Source of the DNA: Cladosporium sp. IMV 00045
Lineage: Eukaryota > Ascomycota > Dothideomycetes > Cladosporiales > Cladosporiaceae
NCBI GenBank assembly: GCA_001931905.2
Contig: MSJI02000331.1
Location: 9,065 to 68,193 of the forward strand
Direction of reading: 5' to 3'
Length of the DNA stretch: 59,129 nucleotides
Every line of letters starts with the position of its first letter. Position 1 is the stretch's first letter. The notes under the pieces were generated by a model. It searched no databases, was not told where the DNA came from, and saw only the letters and a list, made by a program, of their open reading frames with translations. Of this stretch, positions 1 through 10,744 are shown one piece after another. The position numbers and the translations under genes were made by a program.

Positions 1-67
<67 letters not shown>
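1..67. repeat. CT/TC dinucleotide microsatellite
   Basis: The window opens in an almost pure pyrimidine (CT)n tract with a few TTT interruptions. It is probably part of the promoter or 5' leader of the gene starting at 322, since CT-rich blocks are common just upstream of fungal start codons. Its left end is cut by the window edge, so its full length is unknown. Confidence 0.9.
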
Positions 68-321
68 GTGCTTCTCCTGGTTCTCCTCTCCACCATCTAT
101 CACTGCCATTACTGCCATCATAACAACAGCATCAAGTCACTCCCGCCTATTCAACCATCCCTCCGCATACCCCACAAAATAACTTCTCGACTTGTTTGCT
201 GCGACATCCATACCTGCATATCCACCACCAGCATCCTCCACTCCTCCTGTGTCCTACCAGAACCGCCACTACTCTTGCGATCAGACACGTCTCTTCTTTC
301 ACATCTACACACATTCTCAAC

Positions 322-1557
322 ATGCACCTCCCTCCAACCCCAGAGCAGCGCGATCTCCTCCCGCCCCTCCTCGCTTGCCTACCCACCACCTTCGTTTCTC
401 CACGTCCGCCACCCGCCCTCCTCCCTCTCCTCGCTCCAGTCCTCCGCCAAAGAGCCAATTTCCTCGTCGCTGGCAACGCCTCCGAAGATGGCTGGATCGG
501 CATCCTCAACTGGGACTCTCAACGCGCCGCGAAGCTTCGTCCTGTCGTCGAGCAACTCGAACTCGAACCCCACCCGGTCTCTGGCGAGATTGAATTTGAA
601 GACGTTGAAGCGATCAAGTACAGAAGGCTGGACGACGAGACCCTTCAGTCAAGACTCGACGCCGCACAATTCGGCCTTGCGCCCATCTACGTCTGGGTTG
701 AAAATGACGAACATGGCGGCACGGGTCCTGGGTGGAAACTCACCGAGTTGAGAGCGCTGGAAGATGTCGAGGACGGCACAACATGGTACAACTCAATCGC
801 GGACGCAAACGACGCCGCAAACACACACTCCATCTCAGTACCTAGCAGCAGCAACGCCGCGCCCACAAATCAACCCACGCAAGAAGACGAGCAAGGAGAC
901 AACTCAGACGACGACGACTACTGGGCAGCCTACGACCAAACACCAGGACCCTCACAAAAACCCTCCCCCAAACCACCCGCCAACGCAAAAGCACCCGAAG
1001 CACTCTCCTCCACGCGCGACCGCTCCCGCTCAGAACTGGAATACTTCGCGCGCTACGGCGCCGAAGTGCAACCCGCGCTCGACGCCCACGACCCAGACGA
1101 AGACCACCCCGAACTCGGCGAGAGCACATTGAACGGCACGACGCAGCGCGCCGCCTCAACCCTGCAACCCCCACAACCCCAAGAACCCCAAGAAGAAGAA
1201 GACACCCGCGCCCCCTGGGAAAAAGCGCTCCACCCCTACGGCCGCGCGCACGACAGCGCAATCGGCACCAGCACCGACCTGCCCTCGACGACCCGCGAGC
1301 GCGAGCTAGACATCACCGCCCCGCGGCCCATCTCGCCCACATCCTCGCACAGCTCCATCGAGAGGTTGGAGTCCCGCGCGGCGGAGATGAGCGAGCGCAA
1401 CAACGCGCACGTCGAGAACGCGGTCAAGCAGCACATCAGCACCGAGATCAAGAGTCTCTGGCGATTGGCGAGGGGCGCGGGGTTGGAGCGGGAGGAGTTC
1501 GAGAGGGTGGTCGGGTTGGAGGTAAGGTGTTTGGGGTTGATGGAGAGGGATGAGTGA
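322..1557 (+). CDS. Uncharacterised acidic conserved fungal protein
   Basis: A 411-residue intronless reading frame. The frame is open further upstream, but position 322 (MHLPPTPEQ) is the first in-frame ATG and follows the CT-rich leader, so I take it as the start. The N-terminal ~180 residues look folded, with patches such as FLVAGNASEDGWIGILNWD and IYVWVENDE. The centre is low-complexity and acidic, with a DDDDYWAAYD patch. The last ~70 residues (from SSHSSIERLES) are helix-forming and charged, ending near IKSLWRLARGAGL. I see no catalytic motif, signal peptide or membrane segment and do not recognise a named family. It is probably a conserved ascomycete hypothetical protein; no function is assigned. 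Its 3' end converges on the PTH11-like gene 840 bases away. Confidence 0.75.
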   Translation: MHLPPTPEQRDLLPPLLACLPTTFVSPRPPPALLPLLAPVLRQRANFLVAGNASEDGWIGILNWDSQRAAKLRPVVEQLELEPHPVSGEIEFEDVEAIKYRRLDDETLQSRLDAAQFGLAPIYVWVENDEHGGTGPGWKLTELRALEDVEDGTTWYNSIADANDAANTHSISVPSSSNAAPTNQPTQEDEQGDNSDDDDYWAAYDQTPGPSQKPSPKPPANAKAPEALSSTRDRSRSELEYFARYGAEVQPALDAHDPDEDHPELGESTLNGTTQRAASTLQPPQPQEPQEEEDTRAPWEKALHPYGRAHDSAIGTSTDLPSTTRERELDITAPRPISPTSSHSSIERLESRAAEMSERNNAHVENAVKQHISTEIKSLWRLARGAGLEREEFERVVGLEVRCLGLMERDE

Positions 1558-2394
1558 AAGGAAATGTGAAAGGGGAGATATGAGCAAATACCGTTTATGA
1601 TGAAACTTCCGAATCTGAGCCAACGAAAAGGTTGATGGCGCCCATTCTCGGGGCTTGTGTTTTCCCGCCTCACGAGGACGATGAAGAAACGTCGAACCGT
1701 CGGTTCGGATCATGTCTCCTGCTTACGTACGTTCTATTTTTGACGTTTCCTCCTCGAGCGCTTTTTCTTCGCAAGAGGGTTTTGCATTCAGGCATCCCCA
1801 GGGCGTTTTGGTTCTTTCCTTTCGTTTGTCTACATTCCAAGTTTCTCAGGCAGCTGTTTTGGGCGATATGACCTTTTCACTGGCAACGGGACTGGGTCAA
1901 AATTGACACGGGGTAAAATGCAAGAATGGACTCTTCAGAGGGATTGTGAGCTTTCTTCCAATGAGGTTTGGGGAGAGGTGGTGAGGTGAGGTATGGGTAC
2001 TAGGTAGTCAAGGCATTGAGGATGAGAAATGAGAATCAAGTTCAAGTTCAGGTTCAGGTTCAAGTGACCATTGGGTTCAGTGCTCGTGTGAAAACGTGGC
2101 CGGTTGGTCGGATCGACAATACACTTTTCAAGACTAGACGTTGAGAGAGCTGGAAGTGAGCCGTGGTGAGGTGAAGGTGGAAGTAAAGTGAAGTCAAGTG
2201 AGGCACGTGTCAATGGGCATCGCTGTCCGCGCAGATAAGCGAGAGAAGCACTAACCCGACAAGAAAAAGGGATTCGTCTAATGGGCTTTGTCTTCTTCTT
2301 GCACGAACCCACAAACCCCAACTCCCACAAATGCCTCCTCCCTTCTTCCAACCCCACCAAACAAACAAACACGCAGATCGAGGACCCCTAACCT
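1558..2394. other. Convergent 3' intergenic region
   Basis: Space between the stop codons of two convergent genes, holding both 3' ends. It contains a short hexamer repeat (TTCAAG/TTCAGG, four units at 2041-2064) and GTGAGGTGAGG-type purine runs. I see no credible coding region. Confidence 0.7.
2041..2064. repeat. Hexanucleotide TTCARG repeat, four units
   Basis: Four consecutive hexamers, TTCAAG, TTCAGG, TTCAGG, TTCAAG, in the non-coding gap between convergent genes. It is a short simple-sequence repeat with no evident function. Confidence 0.8.
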
Positions 2395-2776
2395 TCACCC
2401 AACCACCCGTTCCCTCCTAACCTCAATCCCCGTCTCTCGCATAATCACCAGACCCTCCCTCGCCTCTCCCCCACCAGCGCCGGCGCCGCGATGTGGCACT
2501 TCCTCGTCCTCACTCTCAACCTCGCTGCTCGTCGCGCTCCCGCCGCCGCCGCACGAGAGGTGCCAAGGCGTCCCTGCCGCGGCGTCGGAAGCGGAAGCTG
2601 TGGCTGTGGTTGTGCTGCTGTGGGAGGTGAGGTCGGGGCGGAGACGGAGGGGTTGTCGCTGCGTTTGCGTTAGCGTCTGTGTGGGGGTGGAGAGGGTGTC
2701 TTCGTATTTGATTGTTTTGAGGAAAGATGAGGTGGTGGCGTCGTTGTTGGCAGTTGTGGTGGTGAGGGAGGGTTTG

Positions 2777-2809
<33 letters not shown>

Positions 2810-3882
2810 GGTCTGTTGCTAGAGTGGCTTTGGCTGTTGCGCGAGCCGCTGGCTCCATTGCTTGCGGTGGTTCGAGCACCCGAGCTGCTGAGACCGGACA
2901 GAGCGTAGCTTCCGCTCTCGCTCTTGCCGCGGGTGAAGCCCAGGCCGAACCCGGAGTTGAAAGACTCAGTGAAAGCTTTCAGCGCCGACAGGGTGGATGA
3001 CGCGAGGGCGTAGGCGAGCTGAACTTCGAGCCAGATGGTGACGAGGGCGGAGTCGAGGCCTGGGTCGGAGTCTGGGTGGCGCAGACGTAGGGTGTAGGCG
3101 TTGCGGCCGAGCGAGAGACCGATGACTGGGAGGCGGAGGTAGAAGGCGACGATGAGGATGGATTTCTTAGTCCAGGGCATCTGAAGGGCCCAAACGAGTT
3201 GAATGGGAAGGACCATGAGGCCTAGCTCGGTGATGATGTCGAGGGCTGTGACGACTTGCCAGCGGACGGACTGTGAATAGAAGTCAGAATATGGATTCTT
3301 GGGGTTTGAAAAGGTTTCTTTTACTCACTTGGGATGGACATTCCGCGCGATTGGCATAGAAAGCCCAGTAGTAGCCGGTCTCTGAGGGGCAGGCCACGAG
3401 AACTATCAGGATAGACATGAGGCCAAAGACTGCCACGAGACCACAGCAAGCATAGTAGCCGAGAACCTGAGTTCTGTTTTTCGTTATTCGGCAAAGAAAA
3501 GCAAGGACGCCGAGCTTAGATATATAAAGAGCGATGATGAAAGTGACGATGCCGCCGATTGCTGCCTAGGCATTGTTGTCAGTGAACTTTTCCAAGCCAT
3601 CATTGTAGATACACATACAGCGTTGAGCTCTGCTATACTCTCATCACGCCGAATGATAGCTAACGGCTTGCCTAATCTATAAGCCATCGCCGCATAGCTT
3701 GTGCCAGTATGACCGAGAGTGACTAGCGTGGCGAAGAACACGACCAGGTCATCGGCTCCAAAAGCACCCCGGCGAATCCACAACCTGACCAAAGCAATGC
3801 ATAACGTATAGCAAAGATAAAGGCTGACGGTAAGGTTGAGTGTGTCGATGTGGCCGATATGCTGGCTGGCCGTATCCGACAT
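2395..3882 (-). CDS. PTH11-like rhodopsin-domain integral membrane protein
   Basis: Three exons on the minus strand: 3882-3619, 3562-3329 and 3270-2395, giving 457 residues; introns are 56 and 58 nt. The protein has seven hydrophobic segments in its first ~290 residues, then a long cytosolic tail. Hallmarks of the fungal rhodopsin-domain/PTH11-like group are the RRGAFGADDLVVFFA turn after the second helix, the SVRWQVVTALDIITE segment, and the TLSALKAFTESFNSGFG exit from helix 7 into the tail. The tail is Ser/Gly-rich, carries a nine-residue polyglutamine run encoded by CAG repeats, and ends in an acidic then basic segment. Family members are orphan receptor-like plasma-membrane proteins; PTH11 itself acts in surface sensing, but most relatives have no known ligand. 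The first acceptor is the second AG of TAGGCAG, chosen because the first one breaks the frame. Confidence 0.85.
2779..2805 (-). repeat. CAG trinucleotide repeat coding for polyQ
   Basis: Nine uninterrupted CTG units on the plus strand, read as nine Gln codons in the C-terminal tail of the PTH11-like protein. A pure coding trinucleotide repeat is likely to vary in length between strains. Confidence 0.9.
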
Positions 3883-5438
3883 GGTTGTATGCAGTGCAGT
3901 CCGCTTGGATATGCGGCGTGTGGCAACGAACCGCGGCTCGAGACCGTCCAGGGAAGGCAGGCTTCTTCGGCGCCCTGCCCAGATGTACCGCCTAAGAGCT
4001 TGTAGATCTACTGGACGAAAAGGATGGGCTTGCTGAGGCGGAGGCGGTCCGGGAACTCTAAACTCACGACAAAGTGAAGTGAATGTCGGTCGGATCGTCA
4101 GCCGGTGTCAGTTGATTGTTTGCCTTTGCGCGCGCGACCTAGGATTTTTAAGAATGAATTTCACTCTCTCGCCAGAGACAGAGAGCTCCCGCACAGAACG
4201 TCTGTTCATGCACCTCATTGTTAGTAGCTAAACGAGTAAACGGAGTAGCCGTGGTGTGGGTGGTGCAAAGGACACCGAACAGCCAAGGGTCAGCGGTTCG
4301 ACAGAGTCACAGACTATCCCGGATCGTTGGATCGAGTTTGAAGAATCACCCGTCGCTCGCATTGAGGGAGGGATTGTGGGGAGGTCTTGCGTACCTTACT
4401 TCTCACTCCGGCTGAGTGGCACCGTATGCTTGCTGACGCCACGTCCTTGACGATAGCAAGCGGAGATGCACAGTCTGGGCAGCAAGGCAGGGATCTATAT
4501 GCAGTGGTCGGTGGCCAGTCTCTTGCTCAAAACGTTCGGCGATGTGTGTGACGCTCGCAACTGTTGGCAATGTTTCTCAGCATATGCGCCGAGGCGACAG
4601 CCGATTGCGGGTTTCAATCAGGCAATTTGTAGGGCCGTGGAACAGTGTCTGGCGGTGATACTCGGTGCCGTGGAGCTGAATGGTAGGGTCTTTCTCACGG
4701 TGTAACTCCTGGAAATGCAGCTTTACGGGCTGGTGAGGTTGTGTAATGGTAGATGTCGTGCAGTGTCCGGGAGCCGGGGGTGGCTTCGCGCAAGGGGTGG
4801 CACAACAACGATTTTTGTTATGTCGCCTCGGTCGGGAAATAGTCAATGACAGGCTGCAGGTGTCCGGAAAAATGCTCTTATGGTTGAGTGTTTGCGCTGT
4901 TTGCTGGATGTCAACAAGTGCGGAAACGATCGGGAGGTCGCTGAGCGGGTAGGCACAACTTGACAGGTCAACCAAGACAAGCATGCAGAGCCAGTGAAGC
5001 AGCATCGGAGCCCCGTGTGTCATAGTAAAGCGCAAGATCCAGCGCCATAAAGCCAGTGACCACTGCATTAACCTGGAATGCTGCCACGCGCATAACCACT
5101 TCAGCCCAAAGAAGCCTCCTGAGCGTCGGTATTACCGCACCTCCTATACCGTGTCTCGATCGTTCCTGTACTCCATCAAAACTCGTAACATCATTTAAGC
5201 GACGTTCTCGGCATTGGCGTGGCAGCCACCTGCAAGCAGACATTCACTGGGACATTCCTTGTCGAACACGTTCGTGCGACGGCGCCTATCGATGCAGTGG
5301 AGTCAGCGGCTCGCTCCTTACATCGCGGTATAACAACATCCATCGCGACCTGTCAGCGCTTTATGTTTTGCCGCCTGTGAACCCACGACACGAACTTACC
5401 GGACGTATCGCCGACCTCACTACCATCGCACAACAGAC
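3883..5438. other. Divergent promoter region, PTH11-like gene and permease
   Basis: About 1.55 kb between two divergently transcribed membrane-protein genes. Short open frames on both strands lack codon bias, family motifs or splice logic. There is a GCGCGCGCG run near 4130. No RNA gene is recognised. Confidence 0.6.
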
Positions 5439-7412
5439 ATGTCAACAAACGCAGAAATCAAACCGGAAGACCACACATCAATTGAGGAGATGCAGGAGGA
5501 GAAGACGGCCGTTCAAATGAAAGGCGGCACCTATGAGGATGAGCGCGAAATGTCGCGGATGGGCAAGACCCAGGAGCTTCGCGTATGTGATCGTCGCTGC
5601 CAGACACATTTGATCACTGCTGACTGCTCGCAGCGCAATTTCAAGTTCATCGGCATCGTCGGCTTCGTTTCGATCTTGCAATCGACGTGGGAGAACGCAC
5701 TGCTGGCGAGTTTCTTCGGTCTCTTCAATGGCGGGACAGCGGGGATCATCTACTGCACCATCGCAGTCTGGCTCTTCATGATGTGCATGATTGCCTCAAT
5801 GTAGGTATCCGTGGTATCTCGTAATCCAAGTCAGCACACTGACATATCGCAGGGGAGAACTCGCGTCAATGGCTCCCACTGCCGGAGGCAAGTGATCTGT
5901 TTCCTACTTACTGTGGAGGTCAACAACTGACAAGGCAGGCCAATATCATTTCATCAGCGAATTTGCTCCTCAGTCCTTGCAAAAGCCGCTCTCCTACATC
6001 GTCGGTTGGCTCTGCTGTCTTGGCTGGATTTCTGGGATACCAGCATGCGGTCTCCAGCTCGCAGGTCTTGTGCAAGAGATGGTCAGGCTCACATATCCAG
6101 ACGCTGGCTATGATCTGCTCTGGCAGGCAACGCTAACGGTCTTCCTTTTCATCGTGTTGACCGTTGGTTTCAACATCTTCTTCGCGCAACACCTGCCGCT
6201 GGCCGAGGGCATCGTTCTGTTCTTGCATGTTTTCGGCTTCTTTGCCTTTCTCCTCACATTGTGGATCATGGCTGATCATGCGCCGGCACATGATGTCTTC
6301 ACCGAATTTCAGTAAGTATCAAGGTCACTGCCGTTTGCGAGCAAATCGCTAACATCGTCTAGCAATGGTGGCGGATGGCCTAGTACTGGACTTTCTTGCC
6401 TCATCGGCTTGTCGTCGCCGATCTGGTGCTTTATTGGTCCAGATGCCGGTGCGCACATGTCGGAAGAGTTGAAAGATGCATCAATCAAGCTACCCAAGGC
6501 AATGCTGTATGCTAAACTATCCGGATGCTGTTTCGGGCACTTGCTAATAAGCATTAGGTGGGCGACCTTTGCAAATGGGATCATGGGCATCACCATGATT
6601 ATCACGTTCTGGTAAGTTTGGGACTAGCCTGCCGTGCTGGAGGCGCTTGTATGCTTCAGATGCACCTTGCTGACTTGTCACAGTTTCTGCATGACAGACC
6701 TGGAAGCGATCATTGGCGAGGAGTCGAGTGACTTCCCGATCATCCAAGTGGTGTATAACGCTACGGGCTCATACGCTGCGACTTGCGTCCTAGGCGGTTT
6801 GCTCGTGTTGCTGCTGTTCTTCTCGACTGTCACCACAGTTGCAAGCGCCTCCAGACAGGTTTGGGCTTTCAGTCGTGATCGCGGCTTCCCATGCTCTTCA
6901 TGGATCTGTTATGTTCGCCCGGCATGGGAAATCCCTGTCAACGCCGTAAGTACTTCCATCTAACGCGAACTTACCGTGCTATGGCTAACAAAAATTGATA
7001 GCTGCTCGTCTGCCTCGGCGTGGCTCTCGTCTTGTCTGCCATCAACTTCGGATCCAACACCGCACTCAACGCCATCCTTTCCGTCTCCAATGCGGCCCTG
7101 ATATTCTCCTATATCGTATCAATCGGCAGTGTGCGACTCAAGCGACTCCGCGGCGAACCTCTTCTGCCAAGTCGCTTTTCGCTGGGTAAATGGGGCGGCT
7201 CCATCAACGACATCTCTCTGGCATTCCTGCTGGTGGGTTTCGTATTCTCGTTCTTCCCCTTGGCACCCAGCGTCGGTGACCCAGTCTGGGCTGTGGATTT
7301 CAACTGGGCCATCATCATTTTCTCTGGGACCTGTTCCCTGGCTGGCACGTATTATGTGCTAGGCGGTGGTAAGAGGTATGTCGCACCAGTGTCGCTGGTG
7401 AAAGAGGAGTGA
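5439..7412 (+). CDS. APC-superfamily amino acid/choline-type permease
   Basis: Eight exons: 5439-5582, 5634-5800, 5853-5887, 5939-6311, 6363-6506, 6558-6611, 6684-6945 and 7002-7412, giving 529 residues with about 12 membrane helices. Introns are 51-72 nt. Diagnostic fungal amino acid/GABA/choline permease motifs: FQSTWE-like SILQSTWENALL in helix 1, the ELASMAPTAGGQYHFISEFAP loop, SSPIWCFIGPDAGAHMSEEL (consensus D-A-x-H-x-x-E-E), and the late SRDRGFP...EIPVNA loop. The protein should sit in the plasma membrane and import an amino acid, GABA, choline or a related amine with protons; the substrate cannot be read from sequence. The third intron uses a GC donor (GCAAGT at 5888), the only choice that restores the GGQYH motif. 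The N-terminus is hydrophilic and Glu/Lys-rich. Confidence 0.9.
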
Positions 7413-7944
7413 GAAGGTGTTAGGAAATATGCTACGCGTACAGACTTGACCGAGGTCATCTCGTACGCTTGCTTTGGGTGGCATTGACAGCGAGTCTTGA
7501 AGACCCTGGCTGAAGATTATCTTGATTTGAGACGTCCTCTCGAGCTTCACGCTGCAGACGAAAGCCATTGTTCTTTCAGTGGCGCAGGTCGACTAGGCGA
7601 TTCGCCGTGGTCCGGTTTTTGGACAATCCTGAGTTTTATGTGTATCAGGGTTGTTTGCGGGTGTTTCATGCTGCTTTTACATCAAACGAACGCACCTTAA
7701 GGCGTAAGTTGTTGAAATCCAATATGCAAATGATTTTCTTTGCTTGTTTGTCCCATGAAGTGAAGATGGAATGCATATCGCGTTCTCCAGTCAATGATGT
7801 GACGTCGGACTCGGGGCGCAAGCCGATTGGCAGCAGCTGTCGCGCAGAATGTTGCCTTGCCTAGATTAGCTTCAAGACCAAATCTACAAATCGCCACGAG
7901 CACTGCACAAAGAGATCGCTACTCTTTGCCGTCGCACAACATCC
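7413..7944. other. Permease 3' region and Rex1-like promoter
   Basis: 532 bases between two genes on the same strand. It holds the permease 3' end and the promoter/5' leader of the exonuclease gene. No further gene or clear regulatory motif is seen. Confidence 0.6.
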
Positions 7945-10224
7945 ATGTCGAAACGAAAGAGATCGCAGGACGATTACGAGACTCTCAGCCATGCCAGCGT
8001 CGGTCAGACCCTCGCGCGCATCAACGGCGACTCACCGGCGGCGGACGAAAAAGCTGTAGACGGGCCTAACGACGAGCAAAATGAAGTGGAACACGGCGAC
8101 AACTGGGAAGTGGCAGGATCGAAGCGATCGAAGAAGCGCAAAAAGGCCCCTACCAAAGAGAAGGGCAATTATCCCTCCATCGGACACTCGGCGCACGCCA
8201 GGCTGCAGAGCTATGTGAAGATCCACGACTTGCAGAATCTGGTACTCTATCTGCTGGCAGATGGCACGTCTCCACAGTGGTGTTCTATTAGGCACCATTC
8301 GAATGTGCGCAAGGTTGTTGCGTTGATGGTGCCTGGTCTTGAGGCAGGCATGTTTGACGGTGCGATACCTTTGGAGGCTGAGGATGCGCCGCAGGAGGAC
8401 TTCAAGGACGAGAAGAAAGACGAAGAAGAAACTGCTGACCGCAAAGAGTCAGATGGCGTTTTACTTGGAGCTCAGCTATTCGGCGCAGCTCCTACATCAG
8501 AGACTGGCGCTCAGCAGGTAGTCAAAGCGGCAACAGAGGAGATAGCAAAAGCTCCGCAGCAACCCGATCAGTCTGCAAAACGTCGCAAGCTGAACATACA
8601 CCCTGACGACTACTATCCCACAAAGCTCGTCGAAGACCGATTGCCCGAGCCACTCTCGCCCTTTGTCGAGGTCTTCGACCACCTCTGGCCTGTCAAGACT
8701 CCTGGAGACGACAGGAATGCTCGAATGCATTCTCCACTCGCTTCTATGCTCACTGCGCCTATCCCAAAGTCGAAAGATGCTTGGAATAAAAAAGGCCCAC
8801 AACCACCTGCAGAGGGCCGCAATTGGAAGAACAAAAGGACCCCGGTGACAGAGCTCTTAGCCACCACTGCAGAATTGATGGACGAGGGATACGTGATGCA
8901 CCCAGCTCATTTCGCAGAAGACCGTGATCTCGGTAATGCTGCAGCAGAGAGGAGGCAGAACGACAAAAAGACCACCGAACACGGTTGGGTTGACACCAAA
9001 GACATCAACAAGCTCTCCGACGGCGACGCACCAGAAGATCAGATCGATCAAGGCTCTCTCACCCGAGGACGCAAAGTCCTAGCCATGGATTGCGAGATGT
9101 GCATCACTTCACCAGAAGGCGTCACGCCGCAAGAATACTCTCTGACCCGCATCAGCATCATCGACTGGGATGGCAATACTGTCATGGACGAGTTTGTCCA
9201 GCCTGAGAAGCCCATCACTAACTTCCTGACACAATACTCCGGAATCACACCGGAAATGCTTGAAGGCGTAACGACCTCTCTTAAAGACATCCAGGAGAAG
9301 CTGCTCTCCATCCTCACCCCTCAGTCCATCCTCATAGGTCACAGTCTCAATTCAGACTTGAACGCTCTGCACGTCACGCACCCTTTCATCATTGACACAG
9401 CTCTACTCTTCCCTCACCCCCGCGGCCCACCCCTCAAATCATCACTCAAGTGGCTCTGCAGCAAATATCTCTCACGCGAGATTCAGAAAGGCTCCGGCTC
9501 CACCGGCCATAACAGTGTCGAGGACGCACGCGCCTGTCTGGACCTCGTGAAGCAGAAATGCGAAAGAGGCAAGCTATGGGGAACGTCCGAGGCTTCCGGC
9601 GAAAGCATCTTCAAACGCTTGAGCCGCTCCATCAGACCCAAGCGCGACAAGGTCAACCCGATAGGCGACGACGAGCCCCGCACCGGCGCGGTGGTCGACT
9701 GGGGCGAACCGATGCGCGGCTTCGGCTCGCAGGCCAAACTCGCCATCGGCTGCGAGACCGACGCCGACGTCGTGGCAGGCATCAAGCGCGCCCTTGCCGG
9801 CGACGAGACCGGCGATACCATGCCCAAAGACGGCGTCGACTTCATCTGGGCGCGCATGCGCGAGCTCGAAGCCCGCCAGGGCTGGTGGAACCGCAGCAAG
9901 GGCGTGGACTCGGACGCGCTGCGCACGTCGACCACGGCTTCGAGCACGGAAACGCCGCTCGGCAACGTCGTCTCTCAGACGGCCAAGCACATCCGCGACG
10001 TCTACGAGGCCCTGCCGCCGTGCACGGCCTTTGTGGTGTACTCTGGCTCCGGCGATCCGCGTGAGTTGTCGGAGTTGCAGGCGCTGAAGACGAAATTCAA
10101 GCAGGAGTATCAGGTGAAGAAGTGGGATCAGCTGAGCGTTCAGTGGACGGATGTCGAGGAGCAGAAGCTGAAGAAGGCGTGCGAAAAGGCCAGAAGGGGT
10201 GTTGGTTTCATTGCCGTCAAGTAA
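7945..10224 (+). CDS. DEDDh RNA exonuclease, Rex1/Rnh70-type
   Basis: An intronless 759-residue protein starting at the first in-frame ATG. The N-terminus has basic nuclear-signal-like stretches (MSKRKRS; KRSKKRKKAP). The exonuclease domain spans roughly residues 375-545 with all DEDDh residues visible: Exo I AMDCEM (D382, E384), Exo II GHSLNSDLNAL (D471), and Exo III HNSVEDARACLDL (H522, D527). The phrase EFVQPEKPITNFLTQYSGITPEML matches the Rex1/Rnh70 group better than Rex2 or Pan2. These enzymes trim 3' ends of 5S rRNA, 5.8S rRNA and tRNA precursors in the nucleus. It is longer than the yeast protein (about 550 residues) because of an extended acidic/basic N-terminus and a ~200-residue C-terminal segment. 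Rex3-like naming is the main alternative. Confidence 0.88.
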   Translation: MSKRKRSQDDYETLSHASVGQTLARINGDSPAADEKAVDGPNDEQNEVEHGDNWEVAGSKRSKKRKKAPTKEKGNYPSIGHSAHARLQSYVKIHDLQNLVLYLLADGTSPQWCSIRHHSNVRKVVALMVPGLEAGMFDGAIPLEAEDAPQEDFKDEKKDEEETADRKESDGVLLGAQLFGAAPTSETGAQQVVKAATEEIAKAPQQPDQSAKRRKLNIHPDDYYPTKLVEDRLPEPLSPFVEVFDHLWPVKTPGDDRNARMHSPLASMLTAPIPKSKDAWNKKGPQPPAEGRNWKNKRTPVTELLATTAELMDEGYVMHPAHFAEDRDLGNAAAERRQNDKKTTEHGWVDTKDINKLSDGDAPEDQIDQGSLTRGRKVLAMDCEMCITSPEGVTPQEYSLTRISIIDWDGNTVMDEFVQPEKPITNFLTQYSGITPEMLEGVTTSLKDIQEKLLSILTPQSILIGHSLNSDLNALHVTHPFIIDTALLFPHPRGPPLKSSLKWLCSKYLSREIQKGSGSTGHNSVEDARACLDLVKQKCERGKLWGTSEASGESIFKRLSRSIRPKRDKVNPIGDDEPRTGAVVDWGEPMRGFGSQAKLAIGCETDADVVAGIKRALAGDETGDTMPKDGVDFIWARMRELEARQGWWNRSKGVDSDALRTSTTASSTETPLGNVVSQTAKHIRDVYEALPPCTAFVVYSGSGDPRELSELQALKTKFKQEYQVKKWDQLSVQWTDVEEQKLKKACEKARRGVGFIAVK

Positions 10225-10744
10225 GAGAAAAAGGCAAGGAGGTACCAGCAGCTCCACGCCGTCTTCGGCACCAATGGACGATCAAGGCGTAGAGTCTTTG
10301 CTAGTAATAAGCCCGAGACAAACCTCGAATAGCGAGGAATGAGAAATGCACACTCCTGCTCGCCTGAACAATCTGGCACGGTTACTCATGCCTTAGTCTC
10401 GCCACGTTAAACGAACGCGCAAGATTTTGTTTACATCTCCTCGATGGCGTTAACATGCTCTTGGAGGGGCAGAGTAGAAGAATTGTCGGTTTGGAAATTT
10501 CCCATCAACAGATTCCCACAGCGTTGATCAGGCCGTCTATTTAATAATAACCAATTACACAAAATCATCATAATGAACGGATGAAACTCGCTTCGCCAGA
10601 ACGCAGGACGAACGACAAAGCCAAAAAATAAAAAACAGAAAAACCGCCCACACCACGACGATGAACTTTTTTCGAACAAACAGTTTCGTTCCCAGTAATA
10701 CAATTAAACAAGACGACAAATCACTCGCTCAGCGCACCAGCCAT
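10225..10744. other. Convergent 3' region
   Basis: 520 bases between convergent stop codons. A-rich stretches (about 10617-10645) suit 3' processing signals. No gene is recognised. Confidence 0.6.

Noticed and set aside
2864..2880. GGTTCGAGCACC resembling a tRNA B box
   Set aside because: It lies inside the coding region of the PTH11-like gene and no cloverleaf can be formed around it.
3563..3566. Alternative acceptor four bases earlier (CTAG|GCAG) for intron 1 of the PTH11-like gene
   Set aside because: It shifts the frame and hits a stop within about 15 codons; the next AG restores the membrane segment in frame.
4577..5243. Overlapping minus-strand frames (163 and 91 codons) in the PTH11-like/permease intergenic region
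   Set aside because: No consistent splice joins them, and the residues show no family pattern; treated as promoter sequence.
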